From contig NZ_BSDI01000001.1 in assembly GCF_027923225.1 (NCBI RefSeq), positions 487,743-551,742 of the forward strand: a stretch of DNA of 64,000 bases. The letters run 5' to 3'. The position numbers were made by a program, and so were the translations under genes. The notes beneath the pieces were generated by a model. It saw only the letters and a program-made list of their open reading frames with translations, was not told the origin of the DNA and ran no database searches. The first letter of the stretch is position 1. The number at the start of each line of letters is the position of its first letter. Shown one piece after another: positions 50,535 through 58,120 of the stretch. The stretch is from Phytohabitans aurantiacus (GTDB lineage Bacteria; Actinomycetota; Actinomycetes; Mycobacteriales; Micromonosporaceae).

Positions 50535-50663
50535 ATGTGGAAGAAGGTTCTTATCCTCGCCGGTGTGATCGGCGTTGCTGCGCTGGTCGCCAAGAAGGTC
50601 AAGGAATCCAACGACGAGCGCGCGTTGTGGCACGAAGCCACAACCGCGCCTGACCTTCGGTAG
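50535..50663 (+). CDS. DLW-39 family small protein
   Basis: A 42-residue ORF starting one base after tRNA-Ile: MWKKVLILAGVIGVAALVAK, then basic and charged residues ending ALWHEATTAPDLR. One membrane helix near the N-terminus is followed by a Lys-rich stretch. Location between ileT and alaT and the W-containing tail match the DLW-39 family of small conserved actinobacterial proteins; here the motif reads ALW rather than DLW. No ribosome site lies between the tRNA and the start, so it may be translated from a separate short transcript. The function is unknown. Confidence 0.75.
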   Translation: MWKKVLILAGVIGVAALVAKKVKESNDERALWHEATTAPDLR

Positions 50664-50693
50664 CCCTCCACCGGCGGGGTTCTTCCCGTCGGC

Positions 50694-50766
50694 GGGGCCA
50701 TAGCTCAACTGGCAGAGCACTGCCTTTGCAAGGCAGGGGTTAGGGGTTCAAGTCCCCTTGGCTCCA
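50694..50766 (+). tRNA. alaT: tRNA-Ala (TGC anticodon)
   Basis: A 73-base cloverleaf. GGGGCCA (50694-50700) pairs with TGGCTCC, including one G-U; D arm GCTC-GAGC; anticodon stem CTGCC/GGCAG with TGC; T arm GGGG TTCAAGT CCCC. The discriminator is A and CCA is encoded (50767-50769). Confidence 0.96.
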
Positions 50767-50789
50767 CCACTTCACGGGTCCGTGCGCGT

Positions 50790-51605
50790 TCAGGCGCGGA
50801 AGGCCTTGTCGGCAAACGACACCAGTGCCTTGTTGACGATCTCGGGTGAGTCGGTCATCGGGTAGTGGCCCGACTCGGGCACCATCAGCACCTCGGCGCC
50901 GCCACCCAGATTGTCGGCGGCGAAGCGTGCCTCGGCCGCGGTGTCGGGGAAGTCGGGGTCGCGTTCGCCCATCACCACCAGCGCTGGCGCGTGCACGTCG
51001 CCGAGCCGCTTCTCCGCGGGGGTGTGGTCGGTGCGGGTGGTCCGCACGAACGAGCGCCAGTGTGTGCCGCGCGCGAGGCTTTCCCGGATGTGCTGCTGGT
51101 GCTCGGCCAGGTCGGCCGGCTTACGCCCGGGGTAGAAGTTCTTGTAGTACGACGTCCACACGTTCGGGCCCCACGGCTTGAGCAGGAGCAGCCGCAGCAA
51201 CAGTGCCATCACGGGGTTTGTCTGCGGGTTGCGCACGAAGGGCCCCACCAGCGCCAGCCCGGCGATCTTCGACGGTTGCTCGGCGGCGGCGAGGACGCCG
51301 GCCGCCGCGGCCATCGAGCTGCCGATCACCAGTGCGGGCTCGCTGCCGAGATGGTCGATCAGGGCGAGGATGTCGCTGCTCAGGGCCTCGTCGTCGTACG
51401 TGCTGAAGCTGTCGTCGCTGTCGCCGTGGCCGCGCAGGTCGAGGGTCGCCACGCGGTAACCGGCCGCGAGCAGGGCGGGCACGGTGAAGCGAAAGTTCGA
51501 CGACAGGTCGCCCATGCCGTGTACGCAGACGATGAGCGGGCCGGCGCTGCCGTGCACCTCGTAGGCGATACGACCCTCGGGGCGGCGCAGGTAACTAGTG
51601 GACAT
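50790..51605 (-). CDS. Alpha/beta hydrolase
   Basis: 271 residues of the alpha/beta hydrolase fold. The oxyanion motif is HGMGD; the nucleophile elbow is GSSMAA (Ser); the acid is Asp in GERDPDFPD; the final His is in ESGHYP. The cap region is short. The substrate is unknown; esterase, haloperoxidase-like or hydrolase of small esters are all possible. The start ATG at 51605 has no strong ribosome site. A palindromic operator lies 8 bases upstream, so a dedicated regulator (TetR or MarR type) likely controls it. Confidence 0.82.
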   Translation of the reverse strand: MSTSYLRRPEGRIAYEVHGSAGPLIVCVHGMGDLSSNFRFTVPALLAAGYRVATLDLRGHGDSDDSFSTYDDEALSSDILALIDHLGSEPALVIGSSMAAAAGVLAAAEQPSKIAGLALVGPFVRNPQTNPVMALLLRLLLLKPWGPNVWTSYYKNFYPGRKPADLAEHQQHIRESLARGTHWRSFVRTTRTDHTPAEKRLGDVHAPALVVMGERDPDFPDTAAEARFAADNLGGGAEVLMVPESGHYPMTDSPEIVNKALVSFADKAFRA

Positions 51606-51613
51606 AGCTAGAA

Positions 51614-51630
51614 GGCTAATGCCATTAGCC
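51614..51630. promoter_or_regulatory. 17-bp palindromic operator of the hydrolase gene
   Basis: GGCTAATG (51614-51621), C, CATTAGCC (51623-51630): perfect 8-bp arms around one base. It lies between the hydrolase start and the divergent Hsp70-like gene. The size fits a TetR- or MarR-family dimer; no such gene is adjacent. Confidence 0.6.
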
Positions 51631-51721
51631 AGCCAAGGTCAAGTGCTACGGGGCAGGGTTGGTAGATCGGTTGTCGTAGACTCGTCGGCCGAATGCCTGG
51701 GGAGGCCCGATCGACGGGGGA

Positions 51722-53707
51722 ATGGTGAGTCCCAACCTTAGTGTTGATCTTGGGACCTTCCGGATGGGCGTCGATTTCGGCACCTCCAACACGGTGGCGA
51801 TGCTGGGCTGGCCCGACGGTCGCGCCCGACCAGTGCTCTTCGACGGTGCACCGATCCTGCCCTCGGCAATCTTCGCCGACCAGTCCGGTGAGCTGCTCGT
51901 CGGGCGTGACGCCGTCGTCGCCGCACTGTCCTATCCGGAGCGCTTCGAGCCGTACCCGAAACGCCGCATCGACGACGGCATGCTGCTGCTCGGCGACGTG
52001 GCGATGCCGATCGGTGACGCGATCGCGGCCGTGCTGCGCCGGGTCGTCGTCGAGACGCAGCGGGTCGCCGGGCAGTGGCCCTCACAGGTGGCGCTCACAT
52101 ACCCAGCCGCGTGGGGCGCGCGCCGGCGGTCCAGCCTCCTCGAAGGTGCCGCCCGCGCCGGAATCACGAACCCGCAGCTGATCCCGGAGCCGCTGGCCGC
52201 CGCGCACCACTTCGCGACCCTGCTCGGCGGCCGGCTGCCGGTCGACGGGCACCTGCTCGTGTACGACTTCGGCGCCGGCACCTTCGACGCGTCGGTGGTA
52301 CGCCGCACGCCGGAGGGCTTTTCGGTGCTCGCCTCCGAAGGGCTTGCCGACACGGGCGGGCTCGACATCGACGCGGCGGTCGTGGCGCACCTCGGTGCCG
52401 TGTACGGCGGGCGGTACCCGGACGCCTGGCAGCGCCTGCTGCAGCCGAGCTCTCCGGCCGACCGGCGGCACAGCCGGCAGCTCTGGGACGGGGTACGCGC
52501 GGCCAAGGAACTGCTGTCCCGGACCTCGTCGGCGGTGGTGCACCTGCCGCTGCTCGAACAGGACGCGCCGATCACCCGGGAACAGCTCGACGAGCTCGCC
52601 CGACCGATCGTCGACCGCACGGTCACCGCCGCCCGCGGCGCGCTGCTCGACGCCGGGGCGGATCTGCGGCAGCTGGCCGGCGTGGTCCTGGTCGGCGGTG
52701 CCAGTCGCATGCCGATCGTCGCCACCCAGCTGCACCGGGTGCTCGGGATCGCGGCGACCGTACTGGAGCAGCCCGAACTCGTCGTCGCCGAGGGAAGCCT
52801 GCTGGCCGCCGCGCCAACGAGTGCCGGTGACGCTGTCCGCGTATCAGAAAAAACAGCCGATGACGGCGAGTCGCCCACGGTCGTGATGCAGGCGGTTCGC
52901 GACGCCGGACCGCCCACAGCGGCCGCGCCGCCGCCCGCCGGGCGACGGCGCGCGGTGCTCGCGGCGGTGGCGGGCTTGGCCACGCTGGTCGTGCTCGTCG
53001 GGGCCGGCCTGTTCGTGACCAAGCTTGTGCCGCTGCCCTTCCTCGACCGTGACAACGGTTCGCTGGACGCGGGTGACGGCGGCGGCAGCTTCCGGACGCC
53101 GTCGCCGGGAGCCAGCGGAGCCCTCGTGGGTGCGCTGCCGGGCGGGGCGACACCCGGCGCCGGCACGCCGTCCGGCGGAGCCAGCGCGAGTGCTGGCGGC
53201 TCGCCCAAACCCGCAGGCTCGGGCACGGCACGCCCCCGGACGACGCCGACCAAGGCGAGCGGGAGCGGGATCAAGGGCACCCCGCTGGCCCGGCATCGCA
53301 ACAGCGACCCGCCGCTGGAGTGCGAAGGCATCGGGATCCCGCTGACCAACAGCGCCAACACGGGAAACCTGCCGGAGGTGCGGCTGAACACCTGCACGGG
53401 CGGCCCGACCGTCAAGTCCCACGGCGGCTGGAGCCTCACGTGGTTCATCGACTACGAGAACTACTCCTACGAGAGCCGGTTCGTCGTTGAGCTGTACGAA
53501 TGCGGCGGCGGCCTGGTCAAGAAGGTCGACACCGGTGTGGTGAAGAAGATCGGCGAGAACGACCACGACGTCAACATGGACACGAGCGGTATCTCGGGGG
53601 AGCACTACACGAAGACCAGGCTCGTGTCGCTCACCCTGAAGCTCGACGGGGTGGTGTGGACCAACACGAGCGACCCGGTCGTGACGACGGCCTGCACCAA
53701 CATCTGA
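51722..53707 (+). CDS. Membrane-anchored Hsp70-like protein with extracellular domain
   Basis: 661 residues. The first ~370 form an actin/Hsp70 nucleotide-binding domain: VDFGTSNTVAML (phosphate 1), LVYDFGAGTFDASVV (phosphate 2) and VVLVGGASRMP (adenosine). No substrate-binding domain follows; instead, a Pro-rich linker, one membrane helix (~410-432, AVLAAVAGLATLVVLVGAGLF), a Ser/Gly/Pro-rich spacer and a ~130-residue C-terminal outer domain with four cysteines (LECEGIG, LNTCTGG, LYECGGG, TTACTNI). ATP sensing inside may control the outer part. The start ATG at 51722 follows GGGGGA. Confidence 0.8.
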   Translation: MVSPNLSVDLGTFRMGVDFGTSNTVAMLGWPDGRARPVLFDGAPILPSAIFADQSGELLVGRDAVVAALSYPERFEPYPKRRIDDGMLLLGDVAMPIGDAIAAVLRRVVVETQRVAGQWPSQVALTYPAAWGARRRSSLLEGAARAGITNPQLIPEPLAAAHHFATLLGGRLPVDGHLLVYDFGAGTFDASVVRRTPEGFSVLASEGLADTGGLDIDAAVVAHLGAVYGGRYPDAWQRLLQPSSPADRRHSRQLWDGVRAAKELLSRTSSAVVHLPLLEQDAPITREQLDELARPIVDRTVTAARGALLDAGADLRQLAGVVLVGGASRMPIVATQLHRVLGIAATVLEQPELVVAEGSLLAAAPTSAGDAVRVSEKTADDGESPTVVMQAVRDAGPPTAAAPPPAGRRRAVLAAVAGLATLVVLVGAGLFVTKLVPLPFLDRDNGSLDAGDGGGSFRTPSPGASGALVGALPGGATPGAGTPSGGASASAGGSPKPAGSGTARPRTTPTKASGSGIKGTPLARHRNSDPPLECEGIGIPLTNSANTGNLPEVRLNTCTGGPTVKSHGGWSLTWFIDYENYSYESRFVVELYECGGGLVKKVDTGVVKKIGENDHDVNMDTSGISGEHYTKTRLVSLTLKLDGVVWTNTSDPVVTTACTNI

Positions 53708-53739
53708 GCCGCCGGGGCGAGGGTGGGAGACTCGCAGGC

Positions 53740-54312
53740 GTGATAGGGACGCTGAAGACCGAGCCCGCCCGCACCCGACCCGACCTGCTGGCCGCGCCCA
53801 CCACGGCTGCGCTCGCCTCATGGGGTGACGACGACTGGGGCGACGACGTGCTGGTCGCGCCGATCGACCCCGATCTCGCCGACACCGCCGCGTTCTGCGA
53901 GGCGTACGAGGTCGCGCTGGACGCGTCGGCCAACTGTGTCGTGGTGGCGGGCAAGCGCGAGGGTGCCGTGCGGTACGCGGCCTGCGTGATCCTCGCGACC
54001 ACCCGCGCCGACGTGAACGGTGTGGTGCGCCGGATGCTCGACGTGCGGAAGGCCAGCTTCGCCCCGATGGCGGAGGCGGTGGAGCTGACCGGCATGGAGT
54101 ACGGCGGGATCACGCCGGTCGGGCTGCCGGAGGGCTGGCCGATCCTCGTGGACGCGCGGGTGATCGCCACGCCGTACGTGATCATCGGATCCGGCGTACG
54201 GCACAGCAAGATCGCCCTGCCCGGCGCAGCCCTCGCGACGCTGCCAGGTGCCCAGGTGGTCGACGGCCTGGCGAAGGTCGTCGATACCGTTTCACGTGAA
54301 TCAAACGGGTAG
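53740..54312 (+). CDS. Stand-alone YbaK-type aminoacyl-tRNA editing domain
   Basis: 190 residues. The fold is that of YbaK/ProX: FCEAYEVALDASANCVVVAG, RYAACVILATTRADVNGVVRRML, then the Lys-containing RKASFAPMAEAVELTGMEYGGITPVGLP. Such domains hydrolyse mischarged Cys-, Ala- or other tRNAs made by ProRS. The gene converges on proS and overlaps it by 12 bases, a telling neighbourhood. The start is the GTG at 53740. Its last codons carry a near-parS sequence. Specificity is not readable. Confidence 0.82.
   Translation: MIGTLKTEPARTRPDLLAAPTTAALASWGDDDWGDDVLVAPIDPDLADTAAFCEAYEVALDASANCVVVAGKREGAVRYAACVILATTRADVNGVVRRMLDVRKASFAPMAEAVELTGMEYGGITPVGLPEGWPILVDARVIATPYVIIGSGVRHSKIALPGAALATLPGAQVVDGLAKVVDTVSRESNG
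54289..54302. other. Near-parS sequence at the end of the editing gene
   Basis: GTTTCACGTGAATC: 13 of 14 bases of parS, with the A-to-T change near one end. It is translated as VSRES in the editing protein, and the same DNA overlaps the proS stop. It lies 22 kb from the parAB sites on the other side of oriC. Confidence 0.55.
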
Positions 54313-56004
54313 GCGGACCTCTTCGCGCGTGCCGGTGCGGCGGTCGCGGATCTCGACATAGCCCTCCGCGAAGCGGCGGCCCAGGACGATCGCCTGCGGG
54401 ATGCCGATCAGTTCGGCGTCGGTGAACTTGACGCCGGGTGACGCCCCGCGACGATCGTCCACCAGCACTCGCTTGCCCTGTGCGGCCAGGCGGGTGGCCA
54501 GGTCGACCGCGGGCTCCACCAGGTCGCGGCTCGTCGGGATCACGTGGACGTCGCAGGGCGCGACCTCCGGGGGCCAGGCCAGGCCCTGTGCGTCGTGGTG
54601 CTGCTCGGCGATAGCCGCCACCGCACGCGAGACGCCGATCCCGTAGCAGCCCATGGTCGGCCGGACCGGCCTGCCGTCGGGGCCGAGAGCGTCGACGTCG
54701 AACACCTCGGTGTACCGCCGGCCGAGTTGGAAGATGTGTCCGATCTCCACGCCCCGGCGCATCGTCAGCGTGCCGGCGCCGCAGGCCGGGCAGGGGTCAC
54801 CGGCGCGTACCTCCGCCGCCTCGATCGTGCCGTCGGGGGTGAAGTCGCGTCCGCAGACCACGTCGACGGCGTGCCGGCCGGGCTCGTTGGCGCCCGTCAG
54901 CCAGGCCGTTCCGGGCACCACGCGCGGGTCGACCAGGTAGCGCAGGTCGAGCTTCTGCGGGCCGAGGTATCCGCGGACCAGGTCGGGCCGACTCTCCCAG
55001 CCGTCGAACATCGCCACCGTCGCGGGGTGCAGCGCCGCCTCGACCCGCTTGAGGTCGACCTCGCGATCGCCGGGTACCCCGATCGCCAGCAACTCCGGCT
55101 CGGCGCCGGGCCGGGTGACGGTGAGCACGACGTTCTTGAGCGTGTCGGCGGCCGTCCAGTCGTCGCGGTCGCCCAGCCGCCGCGCGTTCGCCAGAGACAC
55201 GAGCGACTCGATGGTCGGCGTGTCCGGCGTGTCGTGCACGGTGATCGGCGCGTGCGCGTGGGGGTCACTGTGTGGCGGCGCCACGGTCGTGACCGCCTCG
55301 GTGTTCGCGGCGTACTCGCACGCCGTACAGCCGACGAAGGTGTCTTCACCGACCGGCGTCTCAGCCAGGAACTCCTCGGACGCCGAGCCGCCCATCGCAC
55401 CCGACATGGCCGCGACGATCGTGTACCGCAGGCCCAGCCGGTCGAACATCCGCTGGTACGCGCCGCGGTGCTTGGCGTACGCCTCCCGCAGCCCGTCGTC
55501 GTCCAGGTCGAACGAGTACGCGTCCTTCATCAGGAACTCGCGACCGCGCAGCAGCCCCGCCCGGGGTCGCGCCTCGTCGCGGAACTTGGTCTGTACCTGG
55601 AACACGATCAGCGGATAGTCCCGGTACGAGGAGAAGAGGTCGCGCACCAGCAGCGTCGCCATCTCCTCGTGGGTGGGCGCCAGCAGGTGGTCGGCGCCCC
55701 GGCGATCCTGGAGCGTGAAGATGTCCGAGCCGTACTCCGCCCACCGGCCGCTCGTCTCGTATGGCTCGCGCGGCAGCAGCGCGGGGAACGAGACCTCCTG
55801 ACCGCCGATCGCGGCCATCTCCTCGCGGATCACCGTGGCGACCCGGTCCAGCACGAGCTTGCCCAGCGGCAGCCACGTGAAGCCGCCCGGCGCCGCGCGC
55901 CGTATGTAACCGGCCCGCAGCAGGAGGCGGTGGCTCGGCACCTCAGCCTCGGCGGGCTCCTCGCGCAGGGTACGCAACAGGAGGTTCGACATCCGCAGCA
56001 GCAT
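54301..56004 (-). CDS. proS: Prolyl-tRNA synthetase
   Basis: A 567-residue bacterial-type ProRS. Class II motifs are present: SGRWAEYGSDIFTLQDR and TKFRDEARPRAGLLRGREFLMKDAYSF (motif 2), the insertion domain with editing function from about residue 230 to 410 (TAADTLKNVVLTV, AIGVPGDREVDLKRVEAAL), then GCYGIGVSRAVAAIAEQ (motif 3) and a C-terminal anticodon-binding domain. The start ATG at 56004 (MLLRMSNLLLRTLREEPAEA) is the family start. The adjacent separate YbaK protein provides extra editing. Confidence 0.94.
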   Translation of the reverse strand: MLLRMSNLLLRTLREEPAEAEVPSHRLLLRAGYIRRAAPGGFTWLPLGKLVLDRVATVIREEMAAIGGQEVSFPALLPREPYETSGRWAEYGSDIFTLQDRRGADHLLAPTHEEMATLLVRDLFSSYRDYPLIVFQVQTKFRDEARPRAGLLRGREFLMKDAYSFDLDDDGLREAYAKHRGAYQRMFDRLGLRYTIVAAMSGAMGGSASEEFLAETPVGEDTFVGCTACEYAANTEAVTTVAPPHSDPHAHAPITVHDTPDTPTIESLVSLANARRLGDRDDWTAADTLKNVVLTVTRPGAEPELLAIGVPGDREVDLKRVEAALHPATVAMFDGWESRPDLVRGYLGPQKLDLRYLVDPRVVPGTAWLTGANEPGRHAVDVVCGRDFTPDGTIEAAEVRAGDPCPACGAGTLTMRRGVEIGHIFQLGRRYTEVFDVDALGPDGRPVRPTMGCYGIGVSRAVAAIAEQHHDAQGLAWPPEVAPCDVHVIPTSRDLVEPAVDLATRLAAQGKRVLVDDRRGASPGVKFTDAELIGIPQAIVLGRRFAEGYVEIRDRRTGTREEVRLPV

Positions 56005-56075
56005 TGGCGCAGCGTAAGCAGCATCGCACTCGTAAAGGCACCGATTTTCGGCGCGCCGATGCGAGGATTGCCTGC

Positions 56076-56840
56076 GTGCGGTGGCGGAATTTCGTAGCGG
56101 TCGGGGACAGCTTCACCGAGGGCATGGACGACCCTTATGCCGATGGCACCTATCGGGGCTGGGCCGACCTGGTGGCGGGCACGCTGGCGGGGTTGGCGGG
56201 CGGTGACTTCCGGTACGCGAACCTCGCGGTCCGGGGCCGGCTGTTTCCGCAGGTGGTGTCCGACCAGGTCCCGGCGGCGATCGCGATGCGGCCCGACCTG
56301 GTGAGTTTCGCGGCGGGCGGCAACGACGTGCTGCGGCGCAACTTCGACCCGTTGGCGTTGATCGAGCGGTTCGACAAGACCGTGGCCGACGTGCGAGGCA
56401 CGGGCGCCGACCTGGTGCTCTTCCGGTTCGCCGGGCTCCGGTTGCCGGCGCAGCGGTTCGTCGCGGCACGCGTGGCGGCTCTCAACGAAGCGGTCGGCGA
56501 GACGGCCAAGCGGCACGGCGCCATGCTGATCGACCTGCCCAGCGACGAGGCGTTCCGCAACCCGCACCTGTGGAGCATCGACCGCCTGCACCTGTCGGCG
56601 GCCGGGCACCAGCGGGTGGCGGCACACGTGCTCACCGCGCTCGGCCTGGCGCCGGATCCGGACTGGCTGACCACGCCTCCGGAGCACGTACGCGGACCGT
56701 GGCTGGCGGCTCGCGGTGCCGATCTGGCGTGGGCCGGCCGGTACCTCGCCCCGTGGATCAAGCGCAGGCTGACCGGTCGCTCCTCAGGCGATACCGTGAC
56801 GGCTAAGCGGCCCACTCTGGAGCCGATCACGTTCGACTGA
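56076..56840 (+). CDS. SGNH/GDSL hydrolase
   Basis: 254 residues, start GTG at 56076. Block I is FVAVGDSFTEG (catalytic Ser), block II Gly in YANLAVRGRLF, block III as GGNDVLR, block V as DRLHLSAAGHQRVA (Asp and His). All four active blocks are intact, so it is an esterase or deacylase of the SGNH type. There is no signal peptide, so it is cytoplasmic. The last ~50 residues, with RRLTGRSSGD, are a tail. A Tat lipoprotein gene follows 17 bases later. Confidence 0.86.
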   Translation: MRWRNFVAVGDSFTEGMDDPYADGTYRGWADLVAGTLAGLAGGDFRYANLAVRGRLFPQVVSDQVPAAIAMRPDLVSFAAGGNDVLRRNFDPLALIERFDKTVADVRGTGADLVLFRFAGLRLPAQRFVAARVAALNEAVGETAKRHGAMLIDLPSDEAFRNPHLWSIDRLHLSAAGHQRVAAHVLTALGLAPDPDWLTTPPEHVRGPWLAARGADLAWAGRYLAPWIKRRLTGRSSGDTVTAKRPTLEPITFD

Positions 56841-56857
56841 GCGCCGGAGGGTGACTC

Positions 56858-58120
56858 ATGAGACGGCGAAGTGTCTTGGGCGCGGCGGCGGCCTTGGGCC
56901 TGGTCGGGTGTACTGACCCTGAGCCGGCGGCATCGAGCACGCCGCCGCTGATTCCCACGGACTGGACCAGTGTACGGGCGCAGTTCGCAATCGATCGAAA
57001 AGTCGCCCATCTGACCACGTTCGCGCTCGCTCCCGCTCCGGCACCGGTGCGCGCGGCGATCGAGAAGCACCGCGCGGGGCTCGACGCTGACCCGATCGGT
57101 TACCTGCACGAGCACGAGCAGGAGCGAGACGCGGCGGTGGCCGCCGGCGCCAGCGGATACCTGGGCGCCCCGGCCGAGCAGATCGCGTTCACGCACTCGA
57201 CGACGGCCGGGCTCGGCCTGCTGTACTCGGGGCTTCGGCTGGCTCGGGGCGACGAGGTGCTCACCACCGAGCACGACTTCTACTCCACGCACGAGACACT
57301 GCGCCTGCGGTCCGAACGCGACGGTGTGACCGTGCGCCGGGTGCGGCTCTATGCCGATCCGGTGGCTGCGAGCGTCGACGAGATCGTGGGCAACCTCGCG
57401 CGGGCGGTCACCCCGCGCACCAAGGTGGTGGCGGTGACGTGGGTGCATTCGAGCACCGGGGTCAAGCTGCCGGTCCGGGCGATCGCCGACGCGCTGCGGG
57501 GGCGCGGCGTGCTGCTGTGCGTCGACGGTGTGCACGGGTTCGCTGCCGAAGACGCCGACCTGGGCGCGCTCGGCTGCGACTTTCTGGTCTCGGGGTGCCA
57601 CAAATGGCTGCTCGGTCCGCGCGGCACCGGCCTGATCGCGGGCACGCCCGCCGGCTGGCAGGGGTACCAGCCGATCGTCCCGCCGTTCCAAGCCGAGAGC
57701 TTCGCCGCGTGGTTCGGCCAGCCGGGCGCCGCGCCGCCACCTGGTCCCGCGGCCACACCGGGCGGGTACCACGCCTTCGAGCATCGGTGGGCGCTCGCCG
57801 AGGCGTTCGATTTCCACAAGGCGATCGGCAAGAGCCGGGTGGCCGCGCGCAACCGGGAGCTGGCGACCGCCCTCAAAGACGGCCTGGCCGGTGTCAGCAA
57901 GGTCCGGCTCGTCACGCCGAAGAGTCCCGAGCTGTCGGCGGGCATCGTGTGCTGCGAGGTGTCCGGCGTGGCACCGGGTACGGCCGTCGAGCGGTTGCGG
58001 GAAAGCACGGTGATCGCCAGCGTGACGCCGTACCAGCACTCGGTCCTGCGGTTCGGTGCGACGATCGCCAACGACGAGTCCGATGTGGAGGCTGCGCTGA
58101 AGGCCGTGCGCACCCTCTAG
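56858..58120 (+). CDS. Lipoprotein with PLP-dependent class V aminotransferase domain
   Basis: 420 residues. The N-terminus has MRRRSVLGAAAALGLVGC: twin arginine, a hydrophobic stretch and the lipobox LVGC (Cys18), so a Tat-exported lipoprotein. The rest is a complete fold-type I class V enzyme: THSTTAGLGLLYSGLRL, TTEHDFYSTHETL, CVDGVHGF (Asp223) and the PLP lysine Lys249 in SGCHKWLLGPRG. Tat export suits a protein that carries its cofactor. Relatives are isopenicillin-N epimerase/EgtE-like. It converges on another Tat lipoprotein gene, sharing CTAG as the stop. Confidence 0.8.
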   Translation: MRRRSVLGAAAALGLVGCTDPEPAASSTPPLIPTDWTSVRAQFAIDRKVAHLTTFALAPAPAPVRAAIEKHRAGLDADPIGYLHEHEQERDAAVAAGASGYLGAPAEQIAFTHSTTAGLGLLYSGLRLARGDEVLTTEHDFYSTHETLRLRSERDGVTVRRVRLYADPVAASVDEIVGNLARAVTPRTKVVAVTWVHSSTGVKLPVRAIADALRGRGVLLCVDGVHGFAAEDADLGALGCDFLVSGCHKWLLGPRGTGLIAGTPAGWQGYQPIVPPFQAESFAAWFGQPGAAPPPGPAATPGGYHAFEHRWALAEAFDFHKAIGKSRVAARNRELATALKDGLAGVSKVRLVTPKSPELSAGIVCCEVSGVAPGTAVERLRESTVIASVTPYQHSVLRFGATIANDESDVEAALKAVRTL

